From Siphonodentalium dalli (lineage: Eukaryota; Mollusca; Scaphopoda; Gadilida; Siphonodentaliidae): a stretch of 64,000 nt of DNA. Made by a program: the position numbers and the translations under genes. How positions within the stretch are numbered: the stretch's first letter is position 1; every line of letters starts with the position of its first letter. A model generated the notes under the pieces. It worked only from the letters and a program-made list of their open reading frames with translations. It searched no databases and was not told where the DNA came from. The stretch lies in assembly GCA_032622095.1 (NCBI GenBank), contig CP136062.1:199523887-199587886 (forward strand), written 5' to 3'. Shown here piece by piece: positions 34,226 to 46,239 of this stretch.

Positions 34226-34795
34226 TTAAATAATTGAATTTCTGAATCAATTTTGGTTTTTCACAAGGATAAACATCTGATTATGCATAATATTGGCAAC
34301 CAAAGATACTGCAAACAAAAATAAAAACAATTCCATAAAGAAAATTAAAAGATCTATTTCTTTAGAGAGTATGGATTTCAGGTGTTCTCCAGATCTATGT
34401 TAATGCCGCATGGTGTTTCCTCTTTGCAGTGAAAATTATTCTCAAGTAAAGCAATCAAAACACAGTTAAACGCACAATAGACAACTAAAATGTTCTGTAA
34501 CATCTATAAATAATGCAGGTATATATAGATCGATACAAATCCAAGTTTATTGTTATGGCTGTTGGTTTGTTGTGTCAGCTTTATCAGAAAAAAAAACATG
34601 TCGAAGCCTAGTTTCCGTTTCAGTTCGATGGGTGACTCTAAAGTCTTCAAAATATTTTTAAACAGTTATACTATACCTACATGAAAATGAAATAAATTCT
34701 ATCTTCTTTGTGTTGTTTTTAAACTTTCTGAGAACGTTTCAGTTAGAAACTATATAAGTGTGAATATATGCAAGCCCACTTTACCAAAGTGCTCC
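34226..34795. other. Noncoding
   Basis: AT-rich with no coding or repeat signal that I can support. Confidence 0.35.
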
Positions 34796-35215
34796 CGTAT
34801 CACTTAATAATAATAATAATGTATAGCATTTGTAAAGCGCCTTTCCCATGAGGCCCAAAGCGCTCAAAGTTTTACAATTATTACCCTGATGAGCCTGAAC
34901 ATTCAGTAACCATCTACTGCTCCCCGGGGACAGGGGGAGGTACGTGCAGCCGGGAGTATGCGAGGATACCATATGGCTAGCATACTGACAAGATCTTTCA
35001 CTGCTCATTATCAGGTACCCTTGTAATGCATGGGTGGTGCAAAGCAGACACAGTACGAGCGACCTTGCTCAAGGGTCACAACTTGGCGCGAGATTCAAAC
35101 AGTGTACAATCCAACAATTCATGTCTATGGATGCATTTGATGTCTTAGGAAATCTATGAGGTATATCTCGATACCTATGTATTATAGGTCATGAGAATAA
35201 AGAATTGAATTGAAC
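34796..35215 (-). mobile_element. SINE/LINE-tail-like dispersed repeat
   Basis: It starts with an AAT microsatellite (34806-34821), then 'gcatttgtaaagcgcctttc' and 'ggcccaaagcgctcaaagttttac'. Later come 'gaccttgctcaagggtcacaac' and 'gcgagattcaaac'. These phrases are widespread in marine invertebrate dispersed repeats derived from LINE tails. The far end has 'aaagaattgaattgaa'. Class assigned from recollection. Confidence 0.45.
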
Positions 35216-36600
35216 CATAGCTTACAAATAACATTCTATTATTAAATATACAAAATAAGGTAACATTTCCGAATGAGATCCTTACAATATGAGCAAAATA
35301 GACGACCTCTTACAACAGCTTACAACAGCTAATGGCTTCCCATACCAGAAAATAGTTCCCAAAAAAAGCCAATGGCCACATATTGGAGTTTAAACATGGA
35401 TGGTACCCGTGCCTTGCATTCTATGGATATACAGCTCAAACAGTGAGTTATTTTTTTGAAAAATGATGGTCCCTCTCCTCATCCTGAAATCCTAACCTAT
35501 AAGATGCCACAATAATGTTATTGTTTAGCTTTATTAGTTTTCACTTCTAATGACCGGCGTACTTTTGCTCACTTTCCAGTTAAGTTTGTAGATACAATAT
35601 GTTTATAAAATATCGATTCGATGCAAACAAATTGTTCAATCATATTCCTATGCACTTGGAAATTTCAAATAAATCGAAGTCGTCTCGCAACAATTGGCAT
35701 TCATCTGAGTGAAGTGTATAAACACTCACAACCATCTTGGTTAGGTCATGGCTGTCCTTAATCAGTTTTAAGGTTGCACCAGTTGACCCAGACTGAGCAC
35801 TCGATATAAGGGGAATAACCCTATTCGTATTATGCCTATTCCTTCTTGGCTCGTACTCGATAGTTATGAATTTAGAGTTATGCCTCATCGATAAGCTAGG
35901 CGTTATCATTAAAGGAAATGACATCGCTCGCAATTTGTTGAATTACCAGTACAGATAAACATGACATTGTGTATATAGATAATAATATATTCGTGTGCCA
36001 GTACGATGATTTAACTAACCATAACATCGAACTAAGAAATTGGATCAGAAACATATAAACACTCATCTACTCAAGGACTGACATATGGGTTATGGCTTAT
36101 CAAATAGTGTTGTATGGTTGGTGCCACCAGTGGTGTGTATTTCTCAGTAAATTGTATCACAGGTTCCTTCAAGTTATGTATACACCACCGATAGCGCCAA
36201 CTGAGCGGCATTGCTTTCCAGTGTACAAAATATAGTGCCCATGAATCCGTAAAGAAAAATGGCATCAATGAAATCAAGAACGAGTCAACTTCAGTGTTTT
36301 GTTTATTGTTCTTGTCTGTAGCTACATAGCATGCTGTTGGATGTCACACGACCTGATTTCGTTAGATTTGTTTGATGGGTACAACACCGTTGATACTTAA
36401 TGAGACAATAGAGGAGATGCAGGACCGCTCCGATTGGGACATCCTAAATGAAAGTCGCGTTATGTCCGGCTCCAGAGACGATATACCAGAAACATTATTA
36501 TTCAAAGAATGTGAATATTTCATGCAGATGAGGTCAAGTGCACGCCCAACGGCGAACATGAGAAACAGTTATCAATGTTTCATGTAATTTGTACCAAAGT
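35216..36600. other. Region with possible unrecognised exons
   Basis: Minus-strand frames 36277-36071 and 35933-35640 and plus-strand frame 36372-36587 have protein-like composition. The 35.6-kb frame contains 'VIPLISSAQSGSTGATLKLIK', loosely like the PAPS-binding loop of carbohydrate sulfotransferases. The match is short and lacks the rest of the family. No confident splice sites join them, so no CDS is called. Confidence 0.25.
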
Positions 36601-38980
36601 TAGTGTGGTAGTGGGAGAGTTGAACCCGAAAGAAATTTGGATACAGGATGGTTTCGGTGTCATTCGACGCGGAAGAACACCAGGAACAACATATCTAAAA
36701 TCCGCTCATGGGTAAATTCAGGATCCAAGATGGCGTCCGACTTAACTGTTTGTTTCGGAAAATGATGAATTTCTGCAGTAGGTGCTACTATTAATGCCAA
36801 CTTCATAAAATATTAAAATATACACAAACAATGCATAGTAAACCATATCTGTAGAATGTCTGTCCCAAAATGGCCGCCAAAATGGACAAAATCGAATGAA
36901 ATTTACAGTTTGTGCAAATTGGAATAGCTAGTCTTATAAAAGTGAACACACGTTCTCGATGTATACGAGGAAGAATGATTGCAGAGTATAAGGGAAACTT
37001 TTGATAAGAGATGTACGAATTCTCTCTAATGTATCTCACGAGAGAGCAAAGGAAATCAGGGTATTGTTGAATGGTTAAATCTGGACTTTTGGGCGCCCAT
37101 AAACTGAAAGATAACGCAGTTGTATCTACTGTTTATCTTCAATTGTGCGATATATATGTGTAATTAAACAGTTAAATGGGATTTAGTAGGGATTATATCT
37201 TAAACATCACATCTTTCAAAATGTACTGCAATAGAAAAGTATGAGAGATATTCATGGAGTACTGGGTAAAATATGTAGATCCTATTGTCCGTGTCTCAAC
37301 ATGGTAGTCATAGTTGCCTCCGATCAAGTGATGAAACACGAATATGTCGCTTGTGTCACAGAAATGTATGATGGTAGACTATGGACGCAATTTATCAAAA
37401 CACAAGGAGTACTATAGACTATCTTCAATAATTTCTTAACCTGACCAAAATTGCCTACATACTCAGTGGCAGAGACCGTGTTTATACCTGGAAACTATAT
37501 TTGGTTGTATTCACCAAGGCCATATATACGCGAGACTTGCTACGTTTCCTGCAAACAGCACCACCACATTTACCTCATCTTCCTAATGTTACCACAAATA
37601 ACAAAATTGCGTGAATGTTGAACGGTGAAATAACACCTTTAAACGATGATCACCTGATATTTAGTACGAGTACGCAGGTGGTAATGGTAAGATATATATT
37701 TTAAAAAAATGATACTGAAAACTAATAGCATAGCGTGAATTGCGTGCTGGCGACTGAAGTAATTAGAACATAATTGTCTACTAATAAGCCGGTTTGATAG
37801 CAGCATGAAAATTTGTCTTAAATAAACTGTACGATGTACCATCTCTTTTATCTGGTGAGAAGCGATGCTAATCTTTTGAAGATATGCGTACTGCTTTACA
37901 TTGTAATAAGCATTGCGACTTATGTGTATGGTTTATTATCACGGACAGTGCTGAACGTTCCGAAAATTAATTAGTATGTATACCGCAAGGGAATGCATTT
38001 CAGTGTCTGCATTACATTCAATAATTAATCATCATGCCGAATGACACTACCATGCACTGCGTGGAAACATTACTTCGTGTATTGCATGCCCGAAATTATT
38101 ATTTTTGGCCCGACAGTTGGATGTTGGACAAGCTGGAATCCAAATTTTAAAGACGTAAATCATTGGGTTAACTTGCGTTAAATTGCAGTGACCGATAAAT
38201 CCTTCAGTGTGATATGTCGTAATGGTGTGTGTTTCATTAAATATATTTAACAACAGACTTGAATATTACCAATACGTAATTTCCCTCCTGTGTGGTTATC
38301 AAATATGTTGCTTTCTTCGTGGTATGGCTTGGAGTTGCGGCAATTTTGACAGCCATTTCTTGGCCGCGATTGTAATATTTTCTGTCCGTGTCACTATATT
38401 CTCTCCCGTACTATAATTTCACACAAAATGGTATAGCTGCTTAATTCCGATGCCAAAATATATCGTATAATTTCGATAACTGATGTAATATGGACAACCA
38501 TGTTGGACGCTATCTTGGGTAACAAAGTTTCCCCAAGGAAGATTTTTACGGATTTTGGATATGTTGTACCTGAGAATTTTCCGCGTCGAGTGACACCAAA
38601 ATCAGTAATATGCAGGGCGGACAAATAACGTTGATATAGTTGCAATTACTGAATAATTAAACTACCAATAAAATGCGACTTACACATTACATGGATAGCG
38701 GCAAATATATACAAATAAGTCCTGGGACCGATGGCCGTGGGGTGGGGGATAACCCTTTTTCGTAAAAGTGGGCATCAGTTACAATCGGCATACATACATG
38801 TCAGTGTTCATTCCATATGTCTTTGAATATGTTTTGATGGGATATTCTCAGATATAACAATTCTAAATATATTGTAGCAGTTGTTTGTCGGCAGAAATAA
38901 AACCTATATACATGTAGGACGGACTTAGATAAATGTAAATAAAGCGCTGAACGAAATGACAGGCAATTTAAACGAATCTG
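36601..38980. other. Noncoding
   Basis: Scattered 'aaaatggccgccaaaatgg' wording (about 36868) belongs to the dispersed family seen at 48 kb. No exon or element ends identified. Confidence 0.4.
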
Positions 38981-39313
38981 GTAAGGCCAATATAAAAGAA
39001 ACGCTTGATTTACACCCCTCCCAACCATATTTTAGTCCCCTCCTCAATTTCGATATCTTTTATTTAAACTATTTTCTCATGATTTAATCGTCAAATTACA
39101 TTTCAATGACCCATTAATCAGTCTATTTTGACCAAATTGGATAATCTAAATCACCTTGTATTATATAAGATAGGATATTGCTTCAATATCCAGAACTGTT
39201 CATGACCATTTAAGTTACGAAGAATAAAATATAAAAAATAAAATTGGCCCTCCTGCCCCATTTTTCTGAAAAAGCTGGATGTAAATCTAGCAATGTATTT
39301 ATATTGGCCTTAC
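38981..39313. mobile_element. MITE-like element with GTAAGGCCAATATAAA ends (333 bp)
   Basis: GTAAGGCCAATATAAA at 38981-38996 is inverted at the right end (tttatattggccttac, to 39313). Parts match 52545-52950 ('ttttagtcccctcct', 'tctgaaaaaagctggatgtaaatc') and 45390-45440. 39140-39240 also resembles 47505-47610. Target duplication not seen. Confidence 0.55.
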
Positions 39314-39452
39314 GGGCATATTTACTTTGGGATTTTAATGGCGATCTATTGAAGATAGGACATCATAGAAAGATTGAAGAATTTGTTAGTACGATCATAT
39401 ATAATGGATTTATGCTACTTATTACAAAACTTACTTAGTTTAGCAGAATGTT

Positions 39453-39925
39453 CAGCTACCCTCATTGACCGTGTATATACGAACGCTATATACACCAGCT
39501 ACCCTCATTGACCATGTATATACGAACGCTATATACACCAGCTACCCCCATTGACCATGTATATACGAACGCTATATACACCAGCTACCCTCATTGACCA
39601 TGTATATACGAACGCTATATACACCAGCTACCCTCATTGACCATGTATATACGAACACTATATACACCAGCTACCCTCATTGACCATGTATATACGAACG
39701 CTATATACACCAGCTACCCTCATTGACCATGTATATACGAACACTATATACACCAGCTACCCTCATTGACCATGTATATACGAACGCTATATACACCAGC
39801 TACCCCATTGACCATGTATATACGAACACTATATACACCAGCTACCCTCATTTACCATGTATACACGAACGCTATATACACCAGCTACCCTCATTGACCA
39901 TGTATATACGAACGCTATATACACC
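39453..39925 (+). repeat. Minisatellite: 43-bp unit x 11
   Basis: Eleven nearly identical copies of a 43-bp unit (ctaccctcattgaccatgta ...). Each contains a small palindrome gtatata-cgaacgc-tatatac. Variation is mainly cgaacg/cgaaca and one missing base near 39803. Because 43 is not a multiple of three, each frame reads through repetitive peptides; these are not genes. Confidence 0.95.
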
Positions 39926-40292
39926 GATTTGAAAGCAGGAAACGTTATAACAGATATGTCGGGCCACCTTGGTACTTTCCTTTAAATGATAGAAAAATAT
40001 GATCGAATCACACAAAAATTAAGAAATGAACTTACTCTGCTCAAAATATGGAATGTTTCAAAATGTATATTTTCACGATGACTATAAAACTCGGTTTTTG
40101 AATAAAATGTGACCCAATGAAGTTTATAACGATTTTTTGTACTTATTTAATTGTACTCACGACAATACTTCTCCGTCACAGCAAAAACCAAAATGATTAA
40201 ACTTCAAGAATGGATGACCGATGGGTTACTCACGTCTTCTAATACTAAACTTAAATTATACAATTACTACAAGAAGTATCCAAACTTGAGAC

Positions 40293-40350
40293 TGAAGCAA
40301 ATACCATGATTATTGCAAACTGTTTAACAATAATCATTGTATTTGCTTCA
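40293..40350. repeat. Hairpin (23-bp arms, one mismatch)
   Basis: tgaagcaaataccatgattattg pairs with caataatcattgtatttgcttca around a 12-nt loop. Stable; MITE remnant or snap-back product. Confidence 0.7.
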
Positions 40351-40574
40351 CTAAGTAAGTTTTATGTACGGATAAATGGTTTTCTGTAGCATAGAGGTTT
40401 ATAGTTTGTTTTATTTTGCGACGTTATAGTTCTACGCATAATTCCTCTAACATTACCATGTGGGCCGATACAGCTGTGTCGGAACTGTTGGGGGAGATGC
40501 AGTTGAGAAAAGTATCTGGAATAAACAACGCGAACTATATATACAAGACCAAAACAAGAAGAATGTTGATTATA

Positions 40575-40725
40575 ACTAACTTTGGAAGACTCATTGTGCG
40601 AATATGCAGCGGACGACATGGCTAGCTATGGCACAGAATTATGACGACCAATTGTCACCAAACTCCACCATAATAAATTGTCACACCTACTATGTCATCG
40701 CTACTGTGGTACGTGTGTCCGCAGC
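40575..40725 (+). repeat. Solo terminal repeat of the 60-61 kb inverted-repeat element
   Basis: Matches 61225-61375 ('cattgtgcgaatatgcagcg', 'ccaattgtcaccaaactccaccat', 'gtgtgtccgcagcc') in the same orientation. There is no opposite copy nearby, so this is a single end or the remainder of a deleted element. Confidence 0.75.
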
Positions 40726-41301
40726 CTATAGCCTCCTGCGACAATACAATAAGTAATAGGACTGTCAAAAATCAATTCGCTCCCATCATCCCAACTTATT
40801 AATGTAATTTCGTGCGATTCCCAGCAGCATGCTTGCCAGCCAGATACACTTCAGCAATCTGTAACTAATAAACGGGGTTGACAGGAAGACATCCCGAACT
40901 CATTTGTTAATCTCTTATTTAATAGACTAGCTCTGATACATATTATATACACGCTAGTACCAATAACCGTATGGCCACATGTACAATTTCAGAGGAAATG
41001 CACTGTGCTGTTCTAGATATGTCCAGATTTGGTGCAATAAATATACTATATACGCATTTGTAACCGGGTGACAAGTCAGACGTGTTTTTGTCACAACGTT
41101 TGCTTACCATGAGAGAATAACTCCAACTAGACATTTTTTAACAATTTCCAAATGTAACTTTGTACATTTTTTACAAGGATGTGTGAAATATTTTCATTTT
41201 GCTAGTTGGGGGGTATTCTCTAGTAAGCATTTGTAACAAAAACACGTCGGGATTTTTAAAACGACTTCCAAATTAACTCCAATGTCAAAAAACACGACGT
41301 A

Positions 41302-41429
41302 CAGTAATGCTCTAATTAACCGACTCCTTAAACACAGCAGAATTATGGGTAACTTTTCAGGATTTAAATCCTGAAAAGTTACCCATAATTCTGCTGTGTT
41401 TAAGGAGTCGATTAATTAGAGCATTACTG
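41302..41429. mobile_element. Fully palindromic TA-flanked MITE (128 bp)
   Basis: Two 64-bp arms meet without spacer at gatttaaatc (centre 41365/41366), with one mismatch between arms. Flanks are TA on both sides (41300-41301, 41430-41431). Tips CAGTAATGC...GCATTACTG. Removing the element restores 'gacgtatttgtaacc', which occurs intact at about 41498-41512. TA duplication and CAGT tips fit Tc1/mariner-type MITEs. Confidence 0.8.
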
Positions 41430-41680
41430 TATTTGTAACCGGGTTACTGGAGCTAACATACGAGCAAACGTTGAGTCGAAATGTAAACAAAAACAAGACG
41501 TATTTGTAACCAGTTTCAAATACGTCGTATTTTTTATCTGCGTCAAAATCTGCCATACAGGTATGTGATATAATGGTAGATCCGTTCTGTGTCAATGTTC
41601 GAATTCATGTTCAGAGTGACACCCCCCTCCCCCCCCCCCCCCGTGCAACTCTCGGTGAAAGGGCTTCCTGTTTAATGATG

Positions 41681-41770
41681 TCCCCGTATAGCCGAGGTGG
41701 TTAGATCGTGGATAAGATCATCGTAGTCTGGATTAGATAAGGCATGAGTTCTAACCCCGACATGTGCTAA
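41681..41770 (+). mobile_element. tRNA-derived SINE head (A and B boxes)
   Basis: tagccgaggtgg (41689-41700) fits an RNA polymerase III A box. gagttctaacccc (41746-41758) fits a B box at tRNA-like spacing. The acceptor stem does not close, so it is a tRNA-derived repeat and not a tRNA gene. The body probably extends toward 41890, but its 3' end is not defined. Confidence 0.5.
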
Positions 41771-42331
41771 ATTGTGACCGATTTTCAAACTTGATCTGTA
41801 AAAGGACATCTCAGTGTGACATTCTAATCGATACATGGCCATTTCGATAAGAAATGAGAAATTGTTCACCCTCACTGAAGCAAGCACATTTGAAGCAACG
41901 AAAACTCATACTGAGTCCGTGCCTCCATATAATTATATATATATATATTTCCTACAACGAAATGCCTGCAAAACATACCCTGTAAACTTGCGAGGTGGCC
42001 GGGTGAGCAAGTAACTCCACTGAACTGTCGAATTACTCTTTGACGAGCTTGCCCCATCTCGTGAGAGGAGAGATAACTCTACAATAAGAGAAATAGCGAA
42101 TGCATTGTATAATGTGTAATGCAACCTTTTTCGCATGTCTTTTTGAAGATACTGATTTCTCAAAGCAAAGTGTAAAAATAATTCTACAGTAATATCAGCA
42201 TCTTCAAGACTGACTTCCAATTTTACAACACAATCTCGTTACAATCTCGTTACAATCTCGTTGGATGTTATGCATTAATTGACTATTTGCTCCTTTATTG
42301 TCACTGCTGTCGCATATTTATATTGGTTTAA

Positions 42332-42723
42332 CCCTTTACCCAACAAACCGGCCAAAACCGGCCAAATAAAGCTTCAACAGCCTAAAATATCTTCGGTCTG
42401 TCTCAATAGAACCATACAAATATGGATATCATTGAAACCGGCTCCTTGACCACATTGTGATAGTTACAGTTATGCCCTGTGCCAATGCATTCTCTTATAT
42501 ATGCGAGTCGACCATAGGTCGCCTCGCATATATAAGAGAATGCATTGGCCTAAAAAAAATCTTTTTTTAACACTTTTTACCATTTTTTCTTACATTCTTT
42601 AACAATTTTATAATTTTTAATGTGTTGAGCCAATGCATTCTCTTATATATGCGAGGCGACCTATGGTCGACTCGCATATATAAGAGAATGCATTGGCACA
42701 GGGCCCTTCTGTTGGGTAAAGGG
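42332..42723 (+). mobile_element. TTAA-flanked piggyBac-like element, 392-bp family, copy 3
   Basis: TTAA at 42328-42331 and 42724-42727. Tips and both hairpins (about 42478-42550, 42630-42702) are intact. Left subterminal 'aaaccggccaaaaccggcc' is a short duplication. Same orientation as copy 2. Confidence 0.87.
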
Positions 42724-43637
42724 TTAATCATGTCCTAAAATAAAACAAAATAACATATAAACAAGAACAAATTAATCATTGCAAGGATCTCCCTTATATT
42801 TGGTTTGTCAAATCATCCGTGTAAGCCAGTGTAGATGATAAATTAATATGATAAATATGTTTCTGTGTCTTGTTTTCTCCACACAATAACAATGTCTGTC
42901 AATTATAGCTGCAACATATTGTACACGGCGGAAGTAAATCCATAAGCCGCACTACCTTGCTGATCACAGTAGATTGTAGGATATAGCTATCAATTAATAG
43001 AAAGAGGTGCAGTTCATTGGTTTAAACATATTTATTGTAACTCAGTTTTTTTACAAGGGATTGGGGGACAAGTTATAACAACTTAATGTGGCCCCTCTCC
43101 CGACAATATTTACACAAATGTTTAAACAAGATGATTAACAGATATAATGTACATGTAATAATAAGAATATTGATGATGATGTCTGGTGATTGATGCTATA
43201 CCGGTCCTGAGGTCCTCTCCTGTAGATATCATGCCATGCCGTGCCGTAGGTTGTTTACGATTTTTATTCGTTAAGTGAAACGTTTACTTTCTGATATATA
43301 TTTTTGTACAATGTAAAAGAGTAGCTGGTTTCGATGCTGTGGAATGCTTGGGGCGCCTCGGTGCAGTTCATTAACTAGCTAATTCTTTTGTTGCATGCTT
43401 ACTGTAATATTGTATTGAATTGATTGGGTTTGGTTTTTAGTCCTAATGTGTTCTGTTAAATTATATTAAACAGAAATGGCTCATTCGAGATAGCTTCCAT
43501 ATTTCATATTATTTATTCGTGCTCCGGTCGCTCGACGAGAAGGATGTGTACTTTGCGCGGCCCGCTAATCCGTGAGCGACCGTGACTTTTTTGTCGGACT
43601 TGGCAGGTTATAATTGATAATATTCGAAGTAGAGGGG
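42724..43637. other. Noncoding
   Basis: No gene seen. Sequence just before 43731 becomes GC-richer and leads into the ORF1-like unit. Confidence 0.4.
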
Positions 43638-43690
43638 ATTCGGTGAAAGAATAAACGAGGCGCTTGTGCCGAGTTTATTCTTGACCGAAT
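43638..43690. repeat. Hairpin upstream of ORF1-like copy 2
   Basis: attcggtgaaagaataaac (43638-43656) pairs with gtttattcttgaccgaat (43673-43690), with one bulge. It lies about 40 bp before the start of the 43.7-kb ORF; it may be part of the unit's 5' region. Confidence 0.55.
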
Positions 43691-43730
43691 TCCGGACGCT
43701 GAGAATATTATCTAACTTAAAACCCACCCA

Positions 43731-44510
43731 TTGAACTGTCATTTGAGCCAACTATCCATTTGGTCTTGTCAACAGCTCTGTCTTGATTACCTGAGTATAC
43801 ACCCACAGTTCAGCACATCAGGTCGGCCCTCCAGAGAGCTTGGATCGCCACCTCTCAGGATGAACTCGCCACCGCTTATAGCAATTAGTGTCACTAATAT
43901 GCTGGAAGCCATGCATGTCACGCCCTGTCTGAGCTGGTCACTCCACGCTCACAAAAGCGGATACCAGTTGATTCCGGATGTCCAGTCCGGCCCGGCACAG
44001 CCCTTTTCAGGGCTCCCTACCGGGAGCGGACCGGATAATACCAGATCAGCACGGAAAATTCGACAAAAGATAAAGAAGAAGAAGAAATCACCATCAAGAA
44101 AAAAAAGATATGCCGAGAGACTAGCCGCATGGAAAGAGAAGAAGGCGACGGACATTACACCAGCCAGCTCCTCCCATGCAGTCGAGATCCCGGCCCAGTC
44201 TGTCCAGGAGATGGAATCACCACCACCATCGCCTCCACGGTCAGACATGGACTTCATCCCGAAGACTCCGGAATATATTGAGCCGGAGCCTTCAACTGCC
44301 AATCCTACACCAACAAGCAACAGATGTCACCAGCCTATGGATTGAAAACCACAGAAAAGAAACTGCTAAATTAATCGCCGACTCAGAAGTAGAAAGGAAG
44401 AAAGCAGAAGAGACTAGAATACAAGCAATGTCAGCCTTAGATGAATTATATCCACCGAAAAGTAAAAACAAGAAAAGAAAAAAGCTAAAAGCAACCAGCA
44501 AAAGCTAAAC
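43731..44510 (+). pseudogene. ORF1/gag-like protein, copy 2 (frame broken or shifted at about 44310-44345)
   Basis: The first frame (43731-44345, 204 aa) has an aromatic module (LSWSLHAHKSGYQLIPDV), a lysine-rich tract (KIRQKIKKKKKSPSRKKRYAERLAAWKEKK), a Pro/Ser/acidic region and FIPKTPEYIEPEPS, the same order as copy 1. It stops at 44345. The next frame (+1) continues plausible charged coding sequence (LWIENHRKETAKLIADSEVE ... KSKNKKRKKLK) to 44508. The simplest reading is a one-base indel; a programmed +1 shift is possible but unproven. It is followed by 3' hairpins at about 44609-44654. Function unknown. Confidence 0.45.
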
Positions 44511-44608
44511 ATCCCAACCTCACTTTGCCTCCGGTCAGCCTCCGCATCTGAACAACATCAACAGCCTCAACAATCGATTTTCATCGAAGATATCAAGAAT
44601 GGGTGAAG

Positions 44609-44660
44609 GGAATTGCACAATGCGTTCCGACCATCCTACCCGGCCTGCGGCCGGAAACTA
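44609..44660 (+). ncRNA. 3' double-hairpin structure, copy 2
   Basis: A weaker first stem pairs ggaattgc with gcgttcc (about 44609-44629). After 'gaccatcc' comes a strong second stem CCGGCC-tgc-GGCCGG (44640-44654), then aaactac. The order (stem, C.ATCC, stem, AAAC) equals copies 1 and 3. Confidence 0.4.
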
Positions 44661-46239
44661 CACAACTACTAACTACAACTACAGTTCAGCACAGACAGTT
44701 AGTGTTGTCCACGGCGAAAAGCAACACGTTTCAGTTATTATTTAATTCGAATTAGGACTCGCCAGTTGAGGGACGTTTCCTCCGAAGTTTGCCGTTGCTC
44801 TATGAATTCGGTCAGTGTATGTGAGCAATATATTTCTCTCCAATTGTACTTGTTTATTTTATACTTTCTTGATTTAAAGATGCCCCATCCAATGCGACAA
44901 CAAATAAGTTAACATTCCATAAGACATTTATCAGGCAATAAAAATGATGGCCGTTATACATATATAAATTTAAATAATTTTAAATGTATTACGCATTTAT
45001 TTTCCTGAGAATACAAACTGTTATTCGAAGATTTGATAAAAAAAACAAACAAACATGTTGTACATATACTAGAATGAATGGATGATAATATGAATTAATT
45101 GAGTCGATTTCACCATTCTTATGTATGATGAGACTAGAAAGAGCAATATCGCAAGAAAATGATGCATGCATGGCTGGAATCTTCAACATATCCACCAACA
45201 CAGGAATGATATCACGAAAACATAACCACAAAAATTAGCTTTCAGATCAAGGTCAATATTTTAAAACAAATTCACAATATATCTTGAAGAAAGCATTAAT
45301 GGATAATAAGAAAATAAGTTTCTTTCTATATATTACATAAATAAATAGCAAACATGTACAAATACCGTGAATATAAACAAAATGCTAGATTCTCACCCCT
45401 CCCGACCCTATTTTTGGTCCCTCCTTTGATTTTGTTTATATGGAAATTATTTTTACTTTTTATTATAAACTCATTTTCATTATAATTACCATGTTGTTTG
45501 CATCGTTCATAGGGCACGTGCGTGTATTTTGCTCAAATTCATTCATTTGTTGCATATATTCTGTTGAGTATAAAAGTAGATCGTCTCATAAATAGCCGGA
45601 TTTGGTGTAAACAATATTTATTCCCAATACAAAACAAGATGAATATTTTACAAAAATGCTAATGGATGAGTATGGGTGATTGGAAAGGGATGAGACAACA
45701 AGCCTATTGTGGCTTTTTTGTAAGTCCTCTCCCAGATCGCTTAAATTTTCCGAACTACATAAGGCCGTTCAGGCGTGTCAGACGGGGATTTTTCTGGTTT
45801 GTACTTTAAATAACTTATTGGTGATTTTGATATAGATCGCACTCAGCAACAGATAGCAAGAGATAAGATAAGAACTGGAGTGGGGTGTCATTAGGGAATT
45901 AAAGGTAACCAATGGGACGAAAGGAGAGTAGTTAGGTTTAAGAAAGGTCAGAAAGATAGGATGGTCAATGGGGGCGGGGTAGTTTAACATTCGGCTGTAG
46001 AATTATATGTCAATTGTGTATAACTTGGCGTACATAGACTACATGAGTTAGCGGAGCAGTCAGGCTTTCCGAATTATGACGTTATGTATGACTTTATATA
46101 TGACTCAATGGCAGAAGACATGTGACATAGTATTACGTTTAGAATCGTTTTGTACTAGTTATGTATCTTTGTGCGGCCTCGAAAATACTGTGATTTTCCC
46201 TAATGGAACTTTCGGGTGAACCCTCGAGTAGGATTCTTT
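44661..46239. other. Noncoding; fragment related to the 39.0-kb MITE at 45390-45440
   Basis: 'cacccctcccgaccctatttttggtccctcctt' resembles the interior of 38981-39313. Otherwise nothing supported. Confidence 0.4.

Noticed and set aside
35640-35933. Possible carbohydrate sulfotransferase exon (SSAQSGSTG loop)
   Set aside because: Only one short motif fits; no downstream family motifs, start or splice sites. Kept only as a low-confidence region note.
39453-39925. CRISPR array
   Set aside because: Contiguous repeats without unique spacers, in a eukaryotic genome.
39723-39932. 69-codon frame (YTNAIYTSYP... repeats)
   Set aside because: Read-through of a 43-bp minisatellite in three successive frames.
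40921-40960. Another Helitron end at 'aatagactagctctgatac'
   Set aside because: Matches the tip wording but lacks the GCCCGAC...GTCCGGGC hairpin and the microsatellite.
41681-41770. True tRNA gene
   Set aside because: A and B box-like sequences are present, but the acceptor and anticodon stems do not pair; better read as a SINE head.
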